From NCBI GenBank assembly GCA_963681505.1, contig OY811980.1, positions 2,592,553 through 2,656,552 of the forward strand: 64,000 nt of DNA. Direction: 5' to 3'. Numbering within the stretch: position 1 is the stretch's first letter; every line of letters begins with the position of its first letter. Source of the DNA: Eunapius fragilis (Eukaryota > Porifera > Demospongiae > Spongillida > Spongillidae). The notes below the pieces were generated by a model. The model worked only from the letters and a program-made list of their open reading frames with translations, searched no databases and was not told the DNA's origin. The translations under genes were made by a program, and so were the position numbers. Positions 23,091 to 33,429 of the stretch are shown here, piece by piece.

Positions 23091-23510
23091 ACTATACCTG
23101 ACGCTGCCCTAGCATCACTCTCCCTTTTTTGCTTGCATGTGTACGTGGCGCCTCGAAAGAAACTTACAATTATAACGTTGTAAGTAGCCAGCTGAAAAAA
23201 AAAAGCTTGGACACACTTTGCATGTATTGTTACTCAGTGATCGAAATAGCGGACCGTTTTTGGCAAGGCAGGATCACTTTTGGCGGACAAATATAGTCCG
23301 GCCGGACCATTTTTGGCGACCAAAAGTGGTCCGGCCGGACCAATTTTGGCAGCCAAAAGTGGTCCGCCGGACCACTTTTAGGTAGGACCACTTTTGCCGT
23401 GACAGGATTCACGGGCATAAGGGTGAACCATGGTAGATCCGCCCCTGGGTGGGATATAGGAATTGGAGCAGGAGGCAATGGTGATGTAAAAAGGAAGGTA
23501 ACAAGGTTTT
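22143..23510. mobile_element. Triple-nested transposon insertion
   Basis: Outer layer: a copy of the fold-back family found intact at 46893; its left part ends near 22180 (GAGAAAGTTGGTG) and it resumes near 23448. Middle layer: a G-tract MITE, 22186-23447, with ends CAGTGGCGGATCCAG and GATCCGCCCCTG. Inner layer: an element at 22459-23404 with ends TGTCACG/CGTGACA, GGAT duplicated on both sides, and many GGTCCGG/CCGGACC subterminal repeats in opposite orientations. No transposase is visible in any layer. Confidence 0.7.
22459..23404. mobile_element. Ginger-like non-autonomous element (TGTCA ends, 4-bp duplication)
   Basis: The terminal inverted repeats begin TGTCACG and are followed at each end by GGTCC-rich subterminal repeats (GGTCCGGCCGGACC palindromes at 23298-23340). 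GGAT is duplicated at 22455-22458 and 23405-23408. The TGTNR ends and 4-bp duplication fit the Ginger superfamily, as for the autonomous element at 51584-60822. A 40-base C run at about 23060-23092 lies inside. Confidence 0.6.
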
Positions 23511-23659
23511 GGGGAAAGAAAAATGACGAGCAGACGCCCGCTTTTTGTTCAGGATCAGCATTGTACCGAACGCGGGAGGACTATAACTCAGTCGTTGTCT
23601 CGACTTTGGAGGTATTCCTCTCGTCGTTTAGTTCTCCTCTTTTGTTGACGTGAAGGCAT

Positions 23660-24559
23660 TTTGACAAAAACAACTTCGCTAGTCAAAAGTGGTGAAATCC
23701 CACCTGTTCATAACGCTGCACAATTCTAATTATACGTGACTGTTGCCATGGGAACGCTTTAGGGCTCCACTGGCTAAGTAGCTAATGAGGCAGGCTGGCT
23801 AATCTCTGGCTATTTCAAAAAATTTTTGGCTAACTGGCTAATATATAATATTTCTTTTACACCATATAACATTCAACATTTGAGGGCATTAACACACATC
23901 TATTCATCCTGTACGTCCATTGGGAACTCTCTAACATTCTGCCTTTTCACCAAATCGTGGTTCCCAGCAGATTTTTTTGAAAGTAACTCAGAGACCATTC
24001 ATTAAAATCGCATCCGTTTGTACTAGTACCTTGTTCTGATTCTTCGGAAGGGCCTTGCTTTGAGCCCGACTCAGCCATGTTGAACTCAAGCAATCACGTG
24101 GTAAATGTATTCACGTTCATTGTTGCTTAAGTGGCTATTTGTTAATGGCTACAATTTATCCCTGGCTAAAACCAATAAGGGGCTAGCTAATCTTAGCTGG
24201 TGGAACCCTGTATAGCACTCCATATTCGGTTTCATGGTTTATTTATATATCTGATACCGGAAGATGTTCTTCCAGGAGATTCTAAAGCGATTGGTATTAT
24301 TTGCGCTCTGAAAAACCGTTCCTATCCCGAAAGCGACCGTTCCTATCCCGAGTTATACTCTCCCGACGACGACGACGGAGAAGAATTGGTCTGGGAACGA
24401 GAAAAAAAAACAAAAAAAAAAAAAAAAAACAAAAAACACTTTTGTGTTGTCTTAAAGCAAACAGTTTAGAGTCTGGACAAAACATAAAAATGACCGTCTT
24501 TGCCTTCTGGTTCGACAGCAACAAAAAGCTAAACTATCCGTTTTTTTGGTACTCTATTT
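23660..24559. other. Intergenic; relic repeats
   Basis: 23640-23690 (GACGTGAAGGCATTTTG) recurs at 47700. The segment CTATCCCGAGTTA, a microsatellite, then CCTATAT and ACTACTAACGTA (24330-24620) recurs at 48930-49275 with a different microsatellite. The AT-rich 23760-24190 contains repeated GGCTAA words. No gene seen. Confidence 0.5.
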
Positions 24560-24618
24560 ATGCGCGGGTGGGATTTCACGACCCGGGTCAATTCCTATAT
24601 AGGAACTACTAACGTAGA

Positions 24619-25139
24619 TATGGTCAACATGCTGCCTCCTGCAAACATGCATAGTGGAGATGTTGTGGCTAGGCACAATCACCTGAGAGATATCTATGCT
24701 GCATTATGTCGTCGTGCCCATACACCTGTCGGTGAAGGCTATGGGTTAGGCCCAGACCATGTCAACTCCCGTCCTGCGGATGTCCTTGTTCAGGGCTGGG
24801 ACAGAGGAAAACCAGCTGCCTTCTATGTAACAGTTACATCTGTTCTTTCCTCTGCCACCATAAACGAAGCTAGTGCAGCAGTTGGGGCAGCAGCTGAGGT
24901 AAGTTAGGAAGCATGCTGCTAATGATGACAAGTAATCTCAGTGGCCGTAGAAACATAAGCGGCAACTGGCATGGGGCGAAAAGGCTCAGCGCACATTCTC
25001 CCGACTATAGCCTCTTTGCTTGTCATAGGCCAGGCCAGCTCTAAAGCAAAAATGGCAGCAGAGATCTATGACCATCTCAACTTATCTCTTGTGAAATCAG
25101 CGGCCAGGGCCATCTTATGGAGAGAGTTAGCTGTGTAGA
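24619..25139 (+). pseudogene. Retrotransposon-associated nuclease-like domain, frameshifted
   Basis: An open frame to about 24900 reads VVARHNHLRDIYAALCRRAH, NSRPADVLVQGWDRGKPAAF and ASAAVGAAAEV. After frameshifts it continues with GNWHGAK and AAEIYDHLNLSLVKSAARAI then LWRELAV-stop. This layout is common in retroelement-encoded proteins of invertebrates, where RPAD...FDVTV resembles a PD-(D/E)XK nuclease core. Here the expected FDVTV reads FYVTV, so a likely catalytic acid is lost. Family placement is from memory and tentative. Confidence 0.45.
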
Positions 25140-25690
25140 ACTGTAGTTTACCTATCACAATCATGCACCTTTGGACTTGGACGGGACCAGTATAAAGAAA
25201 TTGTGATGCTTGCATTGAAATGTATTGCATATTATAAAGTCATTGCCTCATTGCTTTATGATGCCGGCATATAGTACCATTTTGGGTACGCATACGTAGT
25301 GAACATTTCATAGAAGCTCTCTTTGAGGTTCACAGTTAATTTAAATGGGACTAGTTTGACAAGTTGTTTTAAAAAATAAACTTCAAAGAGCTTGTATGAA
25401 AGGATCAGTATTAAGCACCGTAAATTGGACTATGCATCATAAAGCAACGAGTCAACGAATTTATGATATGCAATTGCATTTCAATGCAAGCATTTCCTTG
25501 TCCTGAAAAATTCCACAATGTATCCCAAGTATAAGTCCGTGTACTTTTTCCACTATTTAATTTCTCGTATTTCTATTTATACAAGGAGGGCAATTTGGGC
25601 TAGATATGCATGTGGTAATTTCCTTATTCAGTGAGATAGGACACTGGAAGTATGGAAAGTGAGAAACTAATTTATGGTAATAGTGTACAA
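25140..25690. repeat. Inverted-repeat (MITE-like) element
   Basis: 25205-25263 and about 25430-25492 are inverted copies (GCATTGAAATGTATTGCAT against ATGCAATTGCATTTCAATGC, each next to CATAAAGCAA/TTGCTTTATG). A partner of one arm occurs at 53767-53790. No coding sequence. Confidence 0.6.
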
Positions 25691-26023
25691 AACACTACCT
25701 TAGATCATTACATTGAACTTGAGTTGGTGGTTCTGATAGCTAGCCTCCAGCTCTCTGCTGCCAAAGTCTTGCAACAGGATGTCAAAGGGGTTAACAGATT
25801 TCATATGCCTCATGCAGTTTGTAGATAGATAAGTGTTACTAGTGGTAAGCAACAGTTTAGGAGCAATGGCCAAATGAATTAAGTTTCTGTTCAAAGTATC
25901 ATAAGCCTTCTCAGTGTCAAAGAAGCAGCTGCGTAGACGGCACTGCTGCTAGCTAATTTTTCTCCTGTTTTTATCTTTTGACAAACTATTCATTACATCA
26001 GTGTACTTTTGTGTCCAGCTTTT

Positions 26024-26925
26024 TGCTTGTGATGATTATGACAACATGGGACAAAGATCAAACAGTAATGGTCATTCCAGCTGGAAAACCCTTGTAGCAA
26101 AATACATTATATGCCACTGTAAACATGGGATATGAACATACAGATAGAGTGGTTGCCATACCACATGAGCATATAGTGAAGGTCATGTGATATGAGTGTG
26201 TATCGAGGCCATATGTACATATGTATGCAAACAAGCAATAAGGTGTACTCTAGCGTCTTGAACATAATGCCTGCAGGGGTTTTAGATTGTTGCATCTTTT
26301 GTTTACTGACATTTTGCTCGATATTCACCTCAAATTTTGAAGCAGCTTGGATTGGTAAGTCAAGAATTTGTATGATTGTGTATAAAAAATTGGTTCAATT
26401 ATTGGTTTTGTCAAATCTAAATATTTAGCAAAGGCTAACTAAATCCGATTGGAAGCCCAGACATATCTCCATTTGCACTATGGCTTATGAAGTGTAGTAG
26501 GATGCATGACACATGTTGTTCTTATTATTTACCATGCAACAAGATACTCATCATGATCCTGTACCCTTTGGGAGGGTGGGTGGGAGGGAGAGAGAGGGAG
26601 CGAGATAGGGAGAGAGGGGAGAGGGAGAGAGAGTGCGTGAGAGATGACAGGGAGACAGACAGAGTTAGACATACAGAGACGGAGGAGAGAGAACACTTAT
26701 CCTGCTACACTTCATTAGCATGCTGCAAAGGGAGATATGTCTGGGCTTCCAATGAGATTTGCCTTTGCAAAATAAATGCGCAATAAAAAATCAGGCCACT
26801 GTAACTCCATGATTGACAGTCTAATTTCAAGCTACAAGGGTTTACTAGCTGGAGGGACCATTTCTTTCTAATACTGTTTGATCTTTGTCCCATGTTGTCA
26901 TAATCATCACAAGCAAAAATACACA
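26024..26925. mobile_element. About 0.9-kb fold-back element with two nested arm pairs
   Basis: Outer arms: 26024-26095 (GTGATGATTATGACAACATG) against 26845-26923. Inner arms: 26428-26480 (GGAAGCCCAGACATATCTCC) against 26727-26775. The spacer is unique apart from a GAGAGAGG-rich tract at 26576-26690. No transposase seen. Confidence 0.65.
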
Positions 26926-27267
26926 AATATTTTAAAGGTAATATAACCGTTTGTGAAATAAATGTGAGGTATTAGGAAGAAGAATGGATGTACATGTAAT
27001 GACATGGTGTTTTTCACAAGACAAACACAGGAGAAAGTTATCAAGAATGGGCCATATCTGGATATGCATAGGATCTTATCGTTTCACTTTACTTCAAGTA
27101 CTTCACTGCCTCAACACCCCATAAGCTTAATTTAACCAAATAGAGGAATGCATATGCTGCATTATTACCAAGTACATGATGAAAATGGATATTTGATAGT
27201 TATGGACCATTTCTGCAATAACACTTTTAAATGTTCTGACATGTTTATAAATTACAATACATGAAGT

Positions 27268-28685
27268 TTAAGGTAGTGGGGTGTAGTGTGTTGTATTTAT
27301 TCTACTGTTTGTAGTTTGTTTCAATGGCCTGCAATATACGAAAGTGCACTGTAAAAATGTTGTACTATGCACAGCCACAGGACTTACCTCAAATTTAAGC
27401 CAGATGAGTGCAGCCTCCTGCTACCCTGAGGTCTGTGAACTGCTCTGATTGGTCTTAGTGAGCTGCATTGCGGCTATGGATGTGAAGGCAAAGAGCACCT
27501 TGATTGTTTGTTATAGCATCAATAGTCCTATATAGCTGTTACTTCTTTATGAAGAACTTGCTTTCTCCCTAGGTCATTATCATACGGATACTCAACTGGC
27601 ACACGTAACTGAAGTTGAATGTAGGTCAAGTGCAAAGTATGCATTATTGACACTGACCTTATTGGAAGCTTGCTTTTGAACAAGGAGCAACAAATCATTC
27701 ATGTCTTCCTTCATCTGCATAGGGAAACAACCATCCTAAATATATAGGAACTTGTTGGTAGCACCAGGTCAGTTGCCCACTCAACAGAATATATGCGCTG
27801 CAGTAATAATTAAAATGATAGTGCATGGCCACGTACCTCATCTAATTCGTTGAATTCAGCAATAGTGGGCAATGGAGCATCAAACTTTGGTGGAAGCTAA
27901 ATTAAAAAAAACGTGCATGTTACAAGCGCACATCTGTCCAATACTAAAAAATGGTATCACGGTAAAGAGTTAGCAGTTATGAAATGCAAGCTTGTAAATA
28001 ATATCATATCACATTCGCATCCACACTTATCAGTGCCCAGTTTACTGCATACCTTCTTGCTCCCAATGTATTGGGACTTAACCTTTGGCTTTGAATTCTG
28101 AACAGATGAGACACAATAAGTGTCAAGTTTATTAAGTAATGCATAAACAGATACCTGTTTTTCAACTTTTGCTGCTTTCATTGAAGAATTTTGTTGTAGT
28201 TGTAGTAAAAACTAAAAATATTGAGAACCACAATATATGACCCATCGACAGCACACGCAAACATAACACAGACACACACATACACATCACACACATGAAC
28301 ACACGCGCGCACGCACCGATTCACCCGTAGCACACGCTCAAGGATATGAGTGTCTATGCTTAGACGCCAATTGGTTAAGGCAGTTCACATACTATTTCTT
28401 GCTCTCATGAACTGATGCCTATGCCCTCCTAAATATATACGGCTTTTTCATACCTCATGTGTTTCAATCTGGCGTTGATACATTTCATCTTGAAGCTTTA
28501 GATGAATCTTAGTACAGCTAAAATCGTACGTGAAATATGAAATTTAACCGGTAAGTATAACTGCATGTACCGTACCGTTTGCACATTCTACCACGAAAGC
28601 ATCTCAGAATAAAACATCGGCAATCATCGCATCTCCCCATGATGTAATACGTCCCGCAGTTGAAATTATGTCCAGTTATCAATGC
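27268..28685 (-). CDS. Intron-rich gene with an N-terminal C1-like zinc motif (5' exon uncertain)
   Basis: Eight exons read on the minus strand join without a break: 28576-28685, 28454-28517, 28155-28211, 28053-28097, 27837-27896, 27658-27735, 27388-27425 and 27268-27328, ending in TAA (170 residues). Donors are GT and acceptors AG throughout. The first exon has GHNFNC..GRCDDC..GRMCKRC..H, matching the H-x12-C-x2-C spacing of C1 (diacylglycerol-type) zinc fingers, but the last His/Cys pair is irregular. A Gln-rich coiled-coil-like stretch (KLQDEMYQRQIETHEFLLQL) follows, then LPPKFDAPLPTIAEFNELDE. A candidate first exon, 29812-30066, ends in phase 0 at a good donor and would supply the Met. 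I do not recognise the protein. Confidence 0.6.
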
Positions 28686-29007
28686 CTGAAAATAAAATTA
28701 GTAACAGTCTACTTCATGAGCAGGATCACATGTTAGTGTGCATGCATTGGTTTATTTTCGTTATTTTTTTCTTCGCATGCATGGAGATATTGCGATACCC
28801 TATGGTAAATCAGTGCAAGTTTGATAATATGCATGTAAAATGAGGCCCCCCCCCCTCCCCAGTTCAATCCAATTGAATACAAGTGTAGGTCTAGGTCGTC
28901 AAAGTTGTGTCTGACGCTCGCTATCTTGGAGGGAGAGCACGCCCCCTAACCTCCCTATCATTACTTATGTCCATAACGGCTCTAAGCTAGGGTTAGACTT
29001 GACACTC

Positions 29008-29031
29008 CAGAAGCGTAGGAACATAAACAAG

Positions 29032-29065
<34 letters not shown>

Positions 29066-29186
29066 GGGGCCAAAAGGTGCGTGCAATATAATTTCAGCGT
29101 AGTTTATATACATATTGCCCAAGATTTGGGGGGGGCCCAAGGCCCCCTCTGCCCCCCCCCCCCCCCCCCCCGGTTCCTACGCCATG
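29008..29186. mobile_element. Short G-tract MITE with CACTC duplication
   Basis: A 179-bp element with ends CAGAAGCGTAGGAAC and GTTCCTACGCCATG. CACTC is duplicated at 29003-29007 and 29187-29191. A G run of about 28 lies near the left end and a C run of about 19 near the right. It is the same family as 21369-21967. It would sit in the first intron of the C1-like gene if 29812-30066 is its first exon. Confidence 0.85.
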
Positions 29187-30066
29187 CACTCACACCTGAA
29201 AAGGTTGTAGCGAGTGCAATTACAACACTTTGGGCACATTTAATACACAACAACTGAAGTTTGGGGGAGGGAGGGGGGTGGGGTGGAGAACTGTATTAGT
29301 GCCCAAGTCCAGTGGGGCCCATTGGTCTGCAATGGACACCATTTGGTACGAAATTATTTAAACACGTATCACGTGACCGTAGCGTCCAAGACGACGCTCT
29401 GAGATAGAAACGTCAATATACGAAACGCATACACTAGTACACACAAAAATATGTTAGCAGAATACCTGTGTAGGGTGTAATAAAAACTGTCGTATCAGCT
29501 AGTGTTTTTCACGGTTGCAACAGTACAGTGACACAAACATGCAATCGCTCCAACATCGCAAAGCATTTTCACATACACGTCCCATTTTCTAAATAGGTAA
29601 ACCGGAAATTACTATACCACTTTTGCCGTAGTCACCTATATTTTGCGCACTATGATACTTCTTTCAAATGGGCCGACCATTCACCACTGAAAGTATTGCA
29701 TGCTCGTACGTCGGCCTTCATCGACGAAATTACTAAATTAAGAGTACTGAAATTGCAATCAAAAAGGAGTGCATCTACAGACTATTTGATTGAAATAACG
29801 AAGTACCTTACCTTTGCTGTATTCTCTTTGCCTCCTATTTTTATGCACACACTCGCTGCTACGATGCCGCTCGAATACCCTTCGATTGGAGACGCCAAGA
29901 AAATAGATCTGCATGGCAACGACGCAGCTATTCGTGTGGTGCTAGTCGCAATACGTACTTTATAAGATGGAGCTAGGATATTTTTGGTCACAGTCATGCA
30001 TGTACAAATTGTAAGATTTTTCTCTGCGTTTTTGCATAGAAGGATTGAACCATCAATGCAATCCAT

Positions 30067-31110
30067 ATACTGTGTTTACCTTATATGTGACTGATAACAG
30101 ATTCAGTTTAAAAAAGCTTCTTGAGTATTCACACAAACGTACAGATTATTAAGCCTGAAATTCCAGCAAGGAGCATCCACGGCTGTGGGTAGTCTATTCA
30201 AAAGTGGAAATTAGGCCTAAATTCTTCAGGATTGGAAGAAGTAAGGCTACTTTAATTGACCTCATCATAAAGAATACTAAGTGGTGTGGTTACACACACG
30301 CTTGGGTCTGCCCTTATATTCAAATTTCTGCACTGTAGCATACCGGCCGGACTCAACGGCTAGGAGACTACTTGATTATCCACTTACCTTCATGTAATTC
30401 ATTGGCAGGTCAAGGGAGGGGGCTGTACCCCAGTAAGAATCACGGGCAATCCAATACTTTTCGGACCAAATTTCTGTGGTTAAGCCTATAATACCCCCTA
30501 GCAAGGTGGAAAGGACCACATTTTTATTGCTTGGAACTGTGACAGTTGTTTAGCTGCATCTCAAGACAAAACATACCATAACTATAGGAAGGATCAGTAA
30601 TGGAGACTGAATCAAGCAGTTAATGTTTTAAGTGTTCATTTGTTTGTTTGCATGTGTAACTTAGAGTTTGTGTCACATATGTGCGCATGAGTGTTTGAAA
30701 GTTTGAATATGCACGTGTATGTAATGTACCTAAGTTTAATCTGAGGCATCTCATAGTTGCAAGTTCTCTACATGTATATCCCCACACTCCTGCTGCTTGC
30801 CCTCCTGGTTGCATGTCCATGTGTCTGGATCTGCTGAGCAGAAAACACATTCTAATGTTTAACACCCAAGGTCCTCCACATTGTGACATCACCTCACTAT
30901 TACATCACCTCACTATTACATCGCCCTCATCACTGAGATATCACCCTCTAATCTTCTATTTCAATTTTCCAGTAAAATTTCTGTCACTCTTGTTTCTACG
31001 CCGCCATTGGTCAATCTTATCTCTCGTTAGAGAATGTTTTTATTTACTTGTTATAGTTTGAGTGATGCCAAACCCTTTAAAGACCACACATATGAAGTAC
31101 CTTTGTTCTA
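30067..31110. other. Intergenic; MITE relic
   Basis: 30955-31058 (CAATTTTCCAGT to TTTTTATTTACTTGTTATA) is a diverged end of the fold-back family at 46893; a sister relic lies at 63558-63662. Tandem CACCTCACTATTACAT copies occur at 30889-30922. No gene recognised. Confidence 0.5.
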
Positions 31111-31275
31111 TTAGAAGCCACATGGCCTAGTTTTCTCTCCACTGCTTCCTACAAGCGGCCAGTTTTTGACGAACGCATCGACTTCAACGTACTTGTTCGA
31201 CCACGTGACAAATTCTGCTCCCCAGTTGGAAGCACAGAACAAAAGGAGACAGAAGGTACTTACAAACCGTACCAT
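31111..31275 (-). CDS. Possible small secreted protein (54 aa)
   Basis: The frame starts MVRFVSTFCLLLFCASNWGA, a plausible signal peptide, and ends SSGEKTRPCGF-stop. It has no recognised domain. GTAAGT-like bases follow at 31253-31258 on the minus strand, so it could equally be spliced or chance. In-frame Met codons further upstream fall near the end of the 31402 transposon and are unlikely starts. Confidence 0.2.
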   Translation of the reverse strand: MVRFVSTFCLLLFCASNWGAEFVTWSNKYVEVDAFVKNWPLVGSSGEKTRPCGF

Positions 31276-33429
31276 GGAACTATAGCCGTTACATAATTCT
31301 TCAATGTACAGACGTGATGTGTAGCTTGGTTGTGTACATTTGCTCGTTGAACGTAACAACTCCGCTAGATTTTTAATTAATGGCCTACTTGCTGTTGCAC
31401 ACACTGTTAAAAAAAAAGGGTGTTACAACAACACACTCACGCGCGCGGGTGTTCGGACGCCTGTTTAGGAAAAACATCCCCGGGGTGTAGTAGTAACCCG
31501 CTCACGAGTGTTACAGCCAAACCCCTGAAGTGTAACCAGTATACACACTATTGGGTGTTGACACAGATATCAATATCCCGTATATGCATGCACCGTAAAT
31601 TGGTGATCCCAACATATATTAACTATACAACAATAGATTGTCACTTATTTCAATACACATGATGATATGATAGGCATATTATACATGAGCATGGAATATT
31701 TATACGTACAGATACAATAGATTAAGATACGAGGGTCCGGACCATTATTGCTCTCACAATAGATCTTGTATTAAGCCTGCTATATATTTCGTACACACAG
31801 CTACTCTTTGATTTTGAAGATCCAATGGCAAGCCGGTTTGCTAGACGGGAAAATGTTTCTCTAACCTCCTTCCTCAATTCCCATAGGTCTCGACTGCCAG
31901 AGGGATGCACATAGCTCACTGCATTTGGAATCATTAGCCTTGTGCGTGTGGGTTTCTGCTAATAGAGCTGCGAAGCCTGATGTGATGCATGCTTGATTAA
32001 GTGAGGCAACAGAGAGGAGGATGACACAGTGAAATCAAAGGCAGCGAATTTGCCAGTAATTCAATCACGAACCAAAACATCAACTGGGCTGGATCAAGAT
32101 CCATCAGGTGTCAAGTTGCTACCATGCAACTTCAACGTGAACATCAAGATGTGCCTGGTGACAGAAATCAACAAAGACATCACGGAGTCAATTACGTCGA
32201 GTGACCACATCTCCACCCTTCAATTTATTTAATAAAATGTTGATAAATGAATGCAACATAACATGCAAAGTAGATGTCATTACACGCTATGACGATCGAG
32301 CAGGTTGTTTCTCTGGTTCAGAGACTAAACAAATAAAGAAAACAAATAAAGGTCAGGTTACAGTATGAGACATGTCTGACCTTAAATCTTGGTTGCATGC
32401 TTGTCACTTTTGCGAAGCAGAGGAGACCATACCGTAACAATAACGACGTCAACCATACTAATCGTGACGCTTACCTCGAAAGTTTGGTAGGGCATGTCCT
32501 TTTAGTCTTCCGAACTTTGTAAAATAAGATAGGGCGTATTTGAACGCGTGAAAAGGAACTTTACATGCATGTACCTAATGATTCCTTACGCAGTGGCCCA
32601 TATAGTGAGGTAGTGCGCTGTAATAGCTGGGTAGCAGAATAGATTTTTCCTTAGCGTATATGGCAGAGAAGTGGAGTCATACAGGCATTCCGAGCTGCTG
32701 TACTAGTATCCTTACCATGAAAAACTCGACGCACTCTATTCGAAGCGCTCAACTTTTGTTACTCAATCGACGCATCGCTAAACGTTGGGAGAAAACAACT
32801 GGGTTAAAAACAAGCAAAAAATCACTATGCAAATCTACCTTTCACGAACAGATATCGAACGCGCTATATTTTTTAACACCCGTTCCATGAGAAACGGGTG
32901 CTTTTAAGCATTTTTTTGGAATCACCATTGGGTGAAAATGTGTCGGTAATAAAGCGCATGACTTTTAAATATAACTATTACATTTTACAATGATTTTGAA
33001 CTATCTATCCGTTTTTCTTTTATTTTCTAGGCTCTTGGATCGCCATCTGCAGTCTCCCGAAGTTAAGCGATCTGGCGGAATGGACGAAAAAGTGCACTTT
33101 TTTTCTGAGTGAACTCGATCTGAATTAAAGCATAGCATTTCACTCTGATGAGTTCGATATCACTTTGGTGTAGTCCTTTTCTCATTATAATACTTCTAAC
33201 TATGGATTTAACGTTTGGTGTCGTATAGCACTTATCGGTCCCCCAACTGTTACGCATGCGCGTGTGCCTAAGATACATACTGATGCAGATAACATTTCGT
33301 TGCTCATAAACCAAGGCAGCAGTAAACTACAAACACATTTAGTGTCCAATCATTTGAAAGTCTTTTATCCTCTTAATCAAGTCCTTATTGCCAGATGTCT
33401 TCAAACCATGCTCTTGCAAGTAATGTCAA

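Noticed and set aside
25700..25935. FDTEKAYDTLNRNL resembling a reverse transcriptase motif
   Set aside because: The residues that follow do not match reverse transcriptase and the frame ends soon after. The likeness is limited to a few residues.
33030..33085. 5S rRNA-like words (GAAGTTAAGCGATC)
   Set aside because: Only about 15 bases resemble the 5S internal promoter region. The rest does not fit, so no RNA gene or SINE can be claimed.
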